From: Macrobrachium rosenbergii
Taxonomy: Eukaryota > Arthropoda > Malacostraca > Decapoda > Palaemonidae
NCBI RefSeq assembly: GCF_040412425.1
Contig: NC_089792.1
Span: forward strand, 21,203,289-21,267,288
Length of the DNA: 64,000 nt
Direction: 5' to 3'
Part shown: positions 54,345 through 64,000 of the stretch, in pieces
How positions within the stretch are numbered: position 1 is the first letter of the stretch
How the letters are laid out: the number at the start of each line of letters is the position of its first letter
Program-made: the position numbers and the translations under genes
The notes under the pieces: generated by a model
What the model saw: only the letters and a program-made list of their open reading frames with translations
What the model was told of the DNA's origin: nothing
Database searches by the model: none

Positions 54345-54650
54345 AGCCCTCCACAGGGATAGTTCCGGAGGGCTGGGGTTTGAAAGTTCCGTTCTCAGGG
54401 TCTCTACTCTGTTGGTCGCGAGTTCGAAATCAAGACCGGCCAGTGAAGAACAAGAGGAATTTGTTTCTGGTGATAGAAATCCACTTTCTCATCATATAAT
54501 GTGGTTCGGATTCCACAATAAGCTGTAGGTCCCCATCCTAGGTAACCAATTGGTTCTTAGCCACGTAAAAATAAATGGATCCTTCGGGCCAGCCCTAGGA
54601 GAGCTGTTAACCAGCTCAGTGGTCTGGTTAAACTAAGATATACTTAACTT
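54345..54650 (+). mobile_element. tRNA-derived SINE, copy 1 (head decayed)
   Basis: The body matches 63600-63770 closely: TTTCTGGTGATAGAAAT, GTGGTTCGGATTCCACAATA, TTGGTTCTTAGCCACGTAAA, CCTTCGGGCCAGCCCTAGGA and CAGTGGTCTGGTTAAACTAA. A B-box-like GAGTTCGAAAT lies at 54420-54430, but the A box is not recognisable. It ends where the minus-strand LINE begins. Confidence 0.88.
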
Positions 54651-54654
54651 TTTC

Positions 54655-56560
54655 CTCCAAAGGGATAGTTCCCTCTCTGGCCGGCCCTTGTATACGGTTT
54701 CAAAATAAGGTGCTTCAGATCTTTTATGATTGTCTTTATCCTTCTCGTCATTATCGTGCCCTGCAGAATAGGAGATTCATTAGTTTTTTTGATCAAATTA
54801 ATGTTTCTTCTGGTTATGCTGTTAAGCACTTCAGGCGGTATTTTGTTGTATAGTCTTGGGTGCACAGTGCACAAATGCCCTCTTGCCTGACTTACAATTT
54901 GTTCTAGGTTCAAATAGCCTATATGCTTCACTTGCATGTCTGATTACAATATTCATTTCAGGTCTAAAAATTGTTTTTCAGTTGGTTCATCATATTTTAG
55001 TGCTTTAAAGACTGTAAGTTTATTCTATATTCTATTTTTTGCTTTTACTCCCTGCCAATGAGCTTCAGTTAGTGCTGGGGTTATTCTGTCACAACGTAGT
55101 CCTTTTATTAACCTGAGCGGCTCCATTTTGTACAATCATCTTGCAGTTTTCTTAATAGGCAGTTAGGAGACCAGTACATACGTTGCAGTAATCATACCTC
55201 GAAGGTATTTGGTTGCAAATTGCTGTTTTCAGAGTATCTTCGTTTAGGTATTTCCTAATAAATGCAATGTTTCTAATATGATAGTTACAGGTTTTTGTAT
55301 TATGCAATATATGGTTCTTCATCGACAATTTATTATCAATAAATACTCCTAAGTTCCTCATTGCTGCTACAATATTCATTGTTGACGAACCAATAGTTAT
55401 TCTTTTGAAGTGTTCATATTTTCGTAGTGCACTGTCTGATCCAAATACCATACACAGTTTTGTTTTCATTAAGTTTCAGTTTCTTCGCCGACATCCATTT
55501 TCTTATATCTTTCATTATTGCATCAAAATAGAACTGAGTTTCATCAGCATACAGTTTATACTTGACCTTGTGCTTATTGAGAATTCTAGATAGTTCAGTT
55601 ATTTTTGTGTAAATGCCAAATAGCAGTGGACCCAGAACGCTGCCTTGGGGCACTCCTTTGTTAGGCCTTTCTTTTCTGATTTCACATTTGATATATAACG
55701 GTAACCTTCCTATTTTCTAAGTAGCTTTTGTACCATTTGTGTACATCATCTTCGATGTCTACTGCTCTCAGGTCTTCAAGCAGTAGATTGTGGTCAACTG
55801 TGTCAAATGCTGCTCTTAGATCAAGCATAACCAGGATGCCACATTTTCCATTTGCTATAATTTCTACCATATCATTTGTAATTGCACACAGTGTAGTCTC
55901 TGTTGAGTGTTTTTTCTGTATGCTGACTGATCATCAGGTATAATGTTGAGTTGTTCCAAGTGTTTCCATGTTTGTTTGTGAACTTCCGTTTCTATAAGTT
56001 TTGATAAATACGATAGGTTCGATATTGGTCTATAGAAGCTTAGATTTTTTTATCGCCTTTTCCTTTATAGGCCGGGTTTATACAAGCAAGCTTTTCACTA
56101 TTTGGGAAGGATGCCTGTGCTAGAGTCATGTTGACAGTATCAAAATATAGCTCCCGCAACTGATCAAAGTTTTTTGCCTCTTTTATATCACTTATGGGAA
56201 ACGGGTCATTTTTACAGTAGGTGTCTTTTACGCTTCTCATCGTTTTTTCAAAGTCATTCATGTTCAGTTCTTTAAACTTACTGAACTTGCTTCTTCTCAT
56301 TGCGATCACCTGGAGATCAGGAGGGACCTCCTTATCTAAACTATGACAGATTCTTTCAATTTTTTCTTCAAAGTAGTTCACAAAGTTATCGGCCAGGTTT
56401 TCGTAGTCACTAGTTACATCAGGCAGAACTTTTTCTTTCTTGAGTCCCAATATTCCCGCTAAATTGTCATGGGTTTTGGGGGGATTTTTCTCTACACTAA
56501 ATATTTTATTGTAATATATTTTCTTGGTTTTCATAACCAACTCATTGCACCACAAACACC
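54655..56560 (-). pseudogene. CR1-like LINE reverse transcriptase, minus strand, frameshifted
   Basis: In order on the minus strand: a linker with NDFEKTMRSVKDTYCKNDPF (within 56732-56040), PISNLSYLSKLIE and AYRKNT (about 56030-55900), LDLRAAFDTVDH (from 55825), [13 protein letters not shown] (around 55650), YADE (55551-55540), then [14 protein letters not shown] and LGVFIDNKLS (55469-55152), and a C-terminal HPRLYNKIPPEVLN (near 54870). The motif wording is that of CR1/jockey-type elements. At least three frameshifts (near 56040, 55690 and 55450) and stops make it inactive. The second Asp of YADD is Glu. The endonuclease is missing, so the copy is 5'-truncated. It lies head to head with the plus-strand LINE. 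Confidence 0.88.
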
Positions 56561-56800
56561 AGAAAATTTTAATATTAACGGACGATGTTAACCTAATTTT
56601 TATAACTACACTGAAACCAGACCTTAACAGCCATAGAAAAGAAAACAAGACCTTCATTTGTGTGATCAACTTTAGAAGTACCAGCACAATCACTCCTCTT
56701 TGGGAGTACGATACCTTATGCACCACAAACACCAGAAAATTATAATATTAACGGACGTGATTAACCTATCTCTATAACTACACTAATATAAGACTTAATC
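56546..56800. repeat. Tandem partial duplication, period 173 bp
   Basis: TGCACCACAAACACCAGAAA starts at 56546 and 56719. Both copies continue through AATATTAACGGACG and TATAACTACACT. The unit covers the 5' end of the minus-strand LINE and the join to the plus-strand LINE. Confidence 0.92.
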
Positions 56801-58855
56801 TAAAAAGTCAGAAGGGAAAACCTGTTGTTGATAGGTATGACACTGATATGCTTAGAAGGGAAGGAGAGGAAAAGGAGGAATTTAGAATAGAATACAGAAA
56901 CAGGTTTTTGTTGTTGGAAACATTGGAGGAGGGAGAGAGAAGTGCAGATGAGATGTCGGGGGATGTGAATAAAGCTCTGCACGAGGCTGCTGGTTGTACG
57001 ATCAGAAGGAGACTCAGATTGAGGAAAAAGATGTGGATGTCTGAGGAAACATGGGGTATGATCGAAAAGAGAGGCAAGGCAAAATTGAGGAGTGAGATGC
57101 ATTTTGTTAGTGATGAAGATTTTGAATTAGCAAGAACTAAGTACTTGAGTTTGGATTCAGAAGTTAAAAGACTAACTCAGAGAGATAAAAGAAGATCCAT
57201 TAATGAGAAGGTTGTGGAAACTGAAAAATTAATTAATAAAAATTATGGTCAAGGTCAAAGGGTAGTATATAAAGCAATTGGAGAGCTGGTTGGTAGTGCT
57301 GGTAAGCGTAAGGATATACCAGTCAGGGATATGGAAGGTAATGTATTGACCAAAAATGTTGAAATCAGAAATAGATGGAAATAGCACTTTGAGACAGTTC
57401 TTAATAGACCAGTCACCCCAGAAGAGGATATACCGCCTGCTCAGGAAGATTTGAATATTGATGAAGGTGAGATCAGGCTAGAAGAAGTAGTTAAGGTAAT
57501 AATGCAGTTGAAGAATTATGAGGCACCAGGAGAGGATGGTTTATTCCCGGAAATGTTTAAAGTGGAGGAGGATAGATTAGTATTTGTCTTGAAGATATTC
57601 AATGAGATATGGGTGACGGGAATAATACCATCAGGTTGGAAGAAAGGTGTGATTATTAAAGTCCCAAAGAAAGGAGATCTGAGGAGGTGTGGTAATTGGA
57701 GGGGAATCACTTTGTCACCTGTAGCCTTGAAAATTTTCTGTAGAGTAATGTTGAATAGGTTGGAGCCAGTGGCTGATGGTATTCTGAGGGATGAACAGGC
57801 CGGTTTTAGAAAGGGGCGGGGTTGCAGTGATCAGATCTTCATAGTTAGGCATTTAATGCAGCAAGCAAATGAAATAAAAACTCCGTTAAGTCTTTGTTTT
57901 GTTGATTTCGAAAAGGCCTTTGATAGTATTGCGAGAAGGACTACGGGAAAAATCATGAGGCATTATGGAGTACAGGAAACGTTTGTGACGGTTATCATGA
58001 ACATGCATGAGGGCACATCTTGTAAAGTGGTGGTTGATGGGTGTTTGAATGATCCATTTGAAGTCAAGTCTGGTGTGATTCAGGGTGTCATTCTGTCTCC
58101 ACTGTTGTTTGTATTGGTCGTAGATTACGTTATGAGAAGGGTCAAAAGAGAAACGGATGCAGGTATACTCTGAGGAGAAAATGTGAAACTTCCTGACTTG
58201 GATTGTGCTGGTGATAGGTTTGGATCTGCGAGGGACCAGAAAAGATGCTGAGTGTGTTGGATTGTCTAGTGAGTGAAGGTTGAAAGCTTGGTTTGGTTAT
58301 TAATAGTGGAAAAACTGAAATCATGAATATGAATATTGAAAATGCACAGGCTTGTCTAATTGAAGGCTTGGTTGTAAAGCAAGTGGATAAGTTTAAATAT
58401 TTAGGTACTTATTTGGATAAGGAGGGTTCTCTGAGCACAGAATTTATGGAATGATTAAAAAAGGCTCATCAGGCAATGGGAATGCTTAAAAATATTTGGA
58501 ATAATAGCAATTTTTGTGTGCATACAGAAATCAAAATTTATAAGGTAATGGTTAGGAGTATTTTGATTTATGGGCGTGAGTCATGGTACAGTAGAGAGTG
58601 ACTTCGGATAATAAATTCTTAGCATTTGAAAATAAGGCACTCAGAAGAATATTAGGAATTAATTGGAGGGATAGGATATCAAATAATAGAATTAGAGAAG
58701 TAACGGGGGTGCAGCCAGTCGATGAGTATGTTAGGTTCTCACGCTGGAAGTGGCTAGGCCATGTACATAAAAGACAGGGGATAGTACGAGATACACCGGG
58801 GTGGGTTGCCCTTGGTAGAAGAGGTAGAGGTAGGCCAAAGGAGACCTGCTGAACG
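56800..58855 (+). pseudogene. LINE reverse transcriptase, plus strand, with destroyed YADD box
   Basis: The long + frame 56848-57384 is the linker before the RT domain. A TAG stop (57382) separates it from the in-frame continuation HFETVLNRPV. RT motifs follow: APGEDGLFPEMF, CGNWRGITLSP, EQAGFRKGRGCSDQI, FVDFEKAFDSI (57898-57930) and GVIQGVILSPLLF (about 58075-58113). After another stop (58171) the catalytic box reads CAGD (58204-58215) instead of YADD. Shifted frames then give LVINSGKTEIMNM, LILYG-ESWY, and the end RILGINWRDRISNN, RWKWLGHVHKR and GRRGRGRPKETC. No endonuclease is present. The element is inactive, but the frames are long, so it is fairly young. The clade is not assigned. Confidence 0.92.
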
Positions 58856-59990
58856 AAGAAATTGTGTCTTCTAGTAAGCTATGCTTGTTGATGAATGCTC
58901 TTCTTCTACAGTAGAAAACATTTGTCATGCAGGCAATTGGTCGGATTTCTAGAATATTCTTGCAGATTCCCACCACCAGGAATCTGTTGGAATAATCTAG
59001 AAGACCGGCTCTGCAGAATGAAGAGATTGTCTCTTCTAGAGTGCTATGCTCCTTGATGAATGCTCTTCTTCTAGAAGATATTTGTCATGCGGGCAAATGG
59101 TCGGATTTCTAAATCATTCTTGCAGATACCCACCACCAGGAATCTGTTGGAATAATCTAGAAGACCGGCTCTGCAGAACGACGAGATTGTCTCTTCTAGT
59201 ATGCTATGCTCCTTGATGAAGGCTCTTCTTCTAGAAGATATTTGTCATGCTGGCAAATAGTCGGATTTCTAGATTATTCTTGCAGATTCCCACCACCAGG
59301 AATCTGTTGGAATAATCTAGAAGACCAACTCTGCAGAACGAAGTGATTGTCTCTTCTAGTATGCTATGCTCCTTGATGAAGGCTCTTCTTCTAGAAGACA
59401 TTTGTCATGCGGGCTATTGGTCGGATTTCTAGATTATTCTTGCAGATTCCCACTCACAGGAATCTTCTGGAATAATCTAGAAGACCGGCTCTGCAGAACG
59501 AAGAGATTGTCTTTTCTAGTATGCTATGCTCCTTGATGAAGGCTCTTCTTCTAGAAGACATTTGTCATGCAGGGCAAATGGTCGGATTTCTAGATTATTC
59601 TTGCAGATTCCCACCACCAGGAATCTGTAGGAATAATCTAGAAGACCGGCTCTGCAGAACGAAGTGATTGTCTCTTCTAGTATGCTATGCTCCTTGATGA
59701 AGGCTCTTCTTCTAGAAGACATTTGTCATGCGGGCTATTGGTCGGATTTCTAGATTATTCTTGCAGATTCCCACTCACAGGAATCTTCTGGAATAATCTA
59801 GAAGACCGGCTCTGCAGAACGAAGAGATTGTCTTTTCTAGTATGCTATGCTCCTTGATGAAGGCTCTTATTCTAGAAGACATTTGTCATGCGGGGCAAAT
59901 GGTCGGATTTCTAGATTATTATTGCAGATGCCCACAACCAGGAATCTGTTAGAATAATCTAGAAGACCGGCTCTGCAGAACGAAGTCGAA
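58847..59990. repeat. Satellite-like tandem array, seven units of about 160 bp
   Basis: The mark CTGCAGAACGAAG (CTGCTGAACGAAG in the first unit) returns at 58847, 59011, 59171, 59331, 59491, 59652, 59812 and 59973, a spacing of 160-164 bp. Each unit contains a long hairpin: TCTAGATTATTCTTGCAGATTCC pairs with GGAATCTGTTGGAATAATCTAGA around CACCACCA. Units 59331 and 59652 share CCACTCACAGGAATCTTCTG. Units 59491 and 59812 share GAAGAGATTGTCTTTTC. This gives a two-unit, 321-bp higher-order period. The first unit starts directly after the KETC codons of the LINE. Confidence 0.96.
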
Positions 59991-59999
59991 TTTCTAAAT

Positions 60000-61460
60000 T
60001 ACCCACGATGAAAATTTACATTATTAGTTGAAGAATAAGTGGTAAAATTTTGAAAGCAAATCCCTACATTCATAAGGTAGTAATAAGCACTCACTTTATG
60101 ATGGGGCCTTATGGAGTCAGCGCTCCCTTAAATGAAATGTCTTACTAAAGAAAACATACTGGTTAGAAATTGTTAAGTTTCCTCAGTAAACCTTGGCCAA
60201 CCAGTGTATGATTTTTCCTCAGTAAAGAAGATACTCGTTAGCTGAGTAAAAGAAAAAGTACCTTTCTAAATATCATGAATAATGTTACATTTGTGAGAAA
60301 TCCCATAATTAGAAAGAGTCGTTTAATTATTATTCTGACTCAAGATAGAATCGAATGAAACCTTGTTTTTCAGATAGAAAAGATGAAGATACTAGATGAA
60401 CGAATAGTTGCATCATAAAAAGATGTGCGTTATATTTGTTTCCATAATGGAAGTGCAGTCATGTTAGATAAACGAGGAAGGGAGTGGAACTTTCTTTTTA
60501 TTAGAAAGACTTCAGTCTGCAGTAAAATTGGTGGACTCAAAGATGAATATTCGTTTCATTTGTTTTATATTGATGTGCGAATAAAAATGGAAGGGTTTCG
60601 CTAATTTTAAAGAAGTTTGATTGCTTTGGATGATAACTTTTCCTGTCATTGTAATTACGAAGAATGACAAGGAGGCGTACACTTACACAAGTAGACTCAC
60701 GCAGACAAAATTACAGTGAGTAATGGTGTGATTAAACTTTTACTTTCGTAAAAATACCATTCTTCCGTCACTACAGAACCTGTGAAAATCCCAAGAGTGT
60801 CCTGATAAATTTTTTTCTCCCTTTTTTTGTACTGAACCTCTTCATTAGAGGAGATTTCTTTAATTGCCAAGTTGTAAGGAGAGTGAAGGTCCGACCATCC
60901 CCAACCCCTACAACCACTGCTTTGTCCCCCCTCCCCCAACCCTCTCCCTCTCCCTTCCCTTTAATGGGATAATAAACCAAGTGATCCACGGATTTTAGTA
61001 GGTTAAATTTTTCCATTTGGAATGGGGAACGAATTCATCTAATTTTGCTCTACTGGAAGCGAGAAACTGTGGCAATGGTGCCATTTAATGTTGATTTTAC
61101 AATTAAAATATAATTGTAAAATATTTTCAGTATGTATGTATGCATGCATTTTAATGTACGTATTTTAATTATAAAATTGTCCCTTGGAAATGAGATGGTT
61201 TTTTTATGAACGTTGATAAAAACATATAAGTAAAATTATTCACTCTGTCAAAAAAATCTAATAGAGAAAAGAGCTATCGGGTATTATGATGCAAAATAAG
61301 GTTGGTTCCATTATTTATGCCGTGTGTGAACGAAGAAGAAAAATGACTCCATTGTTTCTCTCTTTTCAAAAAGAGTCATATGTTGGGGAAATAAATCATC
61401 TCTTATGATGCATTGTTTTTTCTCACGAATACTAACAGCAGAATGGAGATAGGTTCTAAA
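60000..61460. other. No gene recognised
   Basis: AT-rich, with a C-rich part (60895-60960). Minus frames at 60697-61016 overlap in two frames and have no domain. Confidence 0.45.
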
Positions 61461-61462
61461 CA

Positions 61463-61464
<2 letters not shown>

Positions 61465-61534
<70 letters not shown>
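61465..61534. repeat. (CT)n microsatellite
   Basis: About 35 CT units. Shortly downstream, ATCTTGATTGTATTTATC and CCAAGCCGGTTT units are duplicated (61580-61690). Confidence 0.98.
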
Positions 61535-61537
<3 letters not shown>

Positions 61538-61699
61538 TCCCTTGTCGAGCAATAAATTGTGATAGCTGTTCATTTTTCCAAGCCGGTTCATCTTGATTGT
61601 ATTTATCCAAGCCGGTTTTACCAGACTGGTAAGAATATCTTGATTGTATTTATCTAAGTAAATATTTTACCAGACTATATAAGAATGATGCATATCATA

Positions 61700-61847
<148 letters not shown>

Positions 61848-61989
61848 TTTAGAAGGGGATTCAAAAACATTAGTTTAGTATACATTACCGTATATGGGTT
61901 ATGTTATTTCAAATAATAGCATGTAATTTGATTAGACTACTTATTGCAAAATTTAGACAATGAACGCTCGAGTTGTTATCTGTTAAACA

Positions 61990-62640
61990 AAGTCAGGAAA
62001 AAGGTACCTACCTGATTGTTTGGATTCGGTTGATGTTTCGTAACAGGCACTGAGTTGGCAAGGTCTTAAAACCTATTACTTCATGGAACGGGAAAGGCCA
62101 CCAGAATGTCTTGCATGATGCTTATTGCGTTGAAAAGGATACCATTGACAGTAATTTGTATGGCGACCACCTGGAAGTAAAAGTAGTGTTAAAACTTGGA
62201 GGATGTTAACTTTGACCTAAAAGACATTAGAAAACTTTACAGGTCATGGATATAACGAAAGTATCGTGAGAATGGTTTATGCGATGTTCAGTTGGACTTA
62301 CGAAGAGGTCAGAACGAGTTGCAGAATAGTCATTTGAATGGATAAGGATGCCATAAACCTGTCGTTAAAAGTTGTAGAATGCATAAAATGGTTGCTATCG
62401 CTGTGCTGGATGTTCTCTTAAGGATAAGGATGAAAAACTGTTTTGCAGGGTACTCATGCTTGCAAAATATATATCATAATGCCTTACAAGCTGCTTAAGT
62501 AAAAAAGACTACCCGAATGCTTTTCCAAATGTTCTTATAACGAAAGTTATGAATTACGTTATGGTTGCAGGATGTTCTGTTTGACCTGAAGAATGTCATA
62601 GCATTTTGATTTAGCAAAGGGATTATGTTCATTCTTGCGC
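61990..62640. repeat. Possible degenerate tandem repeat
   Basis: Blocks of the type GGATGTT...TTTGACCT-AA-A--T recur loosely (near 62200, 62410 and 62565), with AAGGAT and ACC-GAATG blocks between. The similarity is weak and judged by eye. Confidence 0.35.
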
Positions 62641-62737
62641 TTATATCATTAATCACTTTCGGTACTCTTATTGTCGTTACATGTTAAACGAACTTTCATG
62701 TTTGATGACTCTGTGATTCTCTCTCTTATAATCGAAC

Positions 62738-62779
62738 TCTCTCTCTCTCTATATATCTCTCTCTATATCTATATCGATT

Positions 62780-62816
<37 letters not shown>
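62738..62816. repeat. Compound microsatellite (CT)-(AT)-(GT)
   Basis: CT and TATCT blocks, a short AT run, then GT at 62795-62815. Confidence 0.95.
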
Positions 62817-62819
62817 AAA

Positions 62820-63505
62820 TGGAGATACTTGCAGTAGAAATGTAGAAGATATCAAGCACTGACATCGTCACTGACTTGGAATTTCTCAGCATTTATAACT
62901 TCCATCTTTAAAGCCAAGGACTTTTGGCTATTCTGTCCTTCATTTCCATTGAAATAAGGCGCAATCCTCTTAGACGACTTAACCCGATCTTATTGCAACT
63001 TCGCATCTAGTTCCCAATGGCACATGGGAGGCCGAAATCTCTACGGGTATCGCACTCCAACTTTATTGGGTCTAATCCAGGCAGGTTGACGGTCCCTGAA
63101 ATGCAGAATGTTGGTTTAAAAGAGTTTTAAGTACAATAGAGGTTGTAGAGGTAGTTTAATAGGTGGTTCTAGTACAGTAAATGTCTTTCACGGTCGTCAA
63201 ATAATAGTTATTATTTTTGTTTACATTTATTTTGCAGTAAAGGATTTAACAGCTGTGGCAGAGTTAAGTAGTTTGATAGTTGGTGTATATTATAGATGCT
63301 TTTGGTACAACAGAGGCATTTGATGATTTTGGTACTGCAGGTGCTCTGTACAAACACAATAGCAGTATTTGACGATCGATGGTTACAGTAACCCGACACC
63401 GTTTTGGTTCTATTGAGAAAGTGAACGGGAACAGTATTATAGATGAATGTGAAGATTGCAGTGTAAAAGTAGTTAATGGCATAATAAAGTTACAATTTCA
63501 ATACT
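62820..63505. other. No gene recognised; weak short repeats
   Basis: From about 63120 to 63480 the motif GTACA/GTACTG..AG with GTTGTAGAGGTAG-like blocks suggests old degenerate repeats. The minus frames here have no domain. Confidence 0.4.
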
Positions 63506-63510
63506 ATAGA

Positions 63511-63770
63511 GGGAAGTTCCTCGTTGGTCGAGTCGGTAGAGTTCTCGGCTAGCACTCTGCTAGGCCCCGAGTTCAAACCAATGATGAATTAGAGAAATTT
63601 ATTTCTGGTGATAGAAATTCGTTTCTCGGTATAATGCGGTTCGGATTCCACAATAAGTTGTAGGTCCCGTTGAGAACCATTGGTTCTTAGCCACGTAAAA
63701 TAAGATAATCCTTCGGGCCAGCCCTAGGAAAGCTGTTAATCAGCTCAGTGGTCTGGTTAAACTAAAGTCA
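63511..63770 (+). mobile_element. tRNA-derived SINE, copy 2 (head intact)
   Basis: The head has a Pol III A-box-like TGGTCGAGTCGG (63525-63536) and a B-box-like GAGTTCAAACC (63569-63579), spaced 33 bp apart as in tRNA-type promoters. It is followed by the same body as at 54345-54650: GTGGTTCGGATTCCACAATAA, TTGGTTCTTAGCCACGTAAA, CCTTCGGGCCAGCCCTAGGA and GTGGTCTGGTTAAACTAA. It would be copied with the help of a LINE. The parent tRNA is not assigned. Confidence 0.9.
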
Positions 63771-63779
63771 TATTTCAAC

Positions 63780-64000
63780 TTTTAACACCATAGAGGAGCT
63801 GCCGTACCTAAGAGACTCCTTCCTATGGTACAATAACAACGTCAGAATGTTTGCAATTCAGTGAAGGCGTTTAGACATTTAACGGTGATTGCCGAATGCT
63901 GCAATCCCTCCGTCGAGAATTCGAGCATTCCGCTCTGGAATGCTCTATTTGTTTCCCTGACGACGCTGGAAGAGGACAAAGGAAGCCTTCACCAATTCAG
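63780..64000. other. No gene recognised; small hairpin at 63923-63945
   Basis: GAGCATTCC and GGAATGCTC form a 9-bp stem with a 5-base loop. The last 60 bases are open in several frames, but nothing shows they are an exon. Confidence 0.4.

Noticed and set aside
56848..58173. Two host genes
   Set aside because: The frames carry reverse transcriptase motifs and are joined across a single stop; they belong to one LINE.
58847..59990. CRISPR-like array
   Set aside because: The 160-bp unit is repeated as a whole with no spacers, in an animal genome; it is a satellite.
63511..63600. Functional tRNA gene
   Set aside because: A and B boxes are present, but the cloverleaf cannot be closed and the SINE body follows; the same body occurs at 54345-54650.

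Overview
The window looks like intronic DNA from a large, AT-rich animal genome, most probably a decapod crustacean (shrimp, prawn, crayfish or crab). This is inferred from the extreme density of long dinucleotide and ATT microsatellites, the mix of LINE families, a Penelope-like element, and tRNA-derived SINEs whose bodies resemble a common decapod repeat. There is no bacterial or viral gene organisation. Almost every long open frame is a translated microsatellite (YIYI, SLSL, RERE, IIII or NNNN).

The only host gene I can support is one exon at 52474-52608 on the + strand. It encodes the S1-S2 part of a KCNQ (Kv7) voltage-gated potassium channel, with consensus splice sites and phase-2 junctions on both sides. 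No other exon of that gene was recognised. If the gene model is right, the window holds at least 52 kb of upstream intron and 11 kb of downstream intron.

Layout. 1-5.5 kb: a decayed LINE (760-2670) with a second LINE tail inserted in it. 5.5-8.7 kb: a purine-rich minisatellite and a diverged tandem duplication of about 1 kb. 9.9-13.8 kb: microsatellites around a truncated Penelope-like element (11950-13082, minus strand) with inverted terminal repeats and a recognisable GIY-YIG domain. 14-21 kb: microsatellites, a 19-bp inverted repeat carrying a B-box-like sequence, and a 0.5 kb fold-back element (17830-18332). 21.35-24 kb: a degenerate minus-strand LINE. 24-52 kb: mainly microsatellites, interrupted by hairpin elements (32777-33181, 44324-44526, 47823-48013), LINE scraps, local duplications and a Penelope repeat scrap (49908-49968). 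51.8-53.2 kb: the KCNQ exon between an ATT-rich tandem duplication and one of four copies of a dispersed stem-loop repeat. 54.2-60 kb: a retroelement nest made of a SINE, a minus-strand CR1-like LINE, a plus-strand LINE with a destroyed catalytic motif, and a 160-bp tandem satellite starting at the end of that LINE. 60-64 kb: microsatellites and a second, better SINE (63511-63770).

The most interesting items are: the four-copy dispersed element with three conserved stem-loops, the last followed by a T-run in one copy; the hairpin-forming satellite with a two-unit higher-order pattern at the LINE end; the contact of Penelope repeats with (AT)n arrays; duplicated loci where one copy has grown a microsatellite the other lacks; and a polarity trend in compound microsatellites (CA or CT 5' of AT, GT or GA 3' of it).
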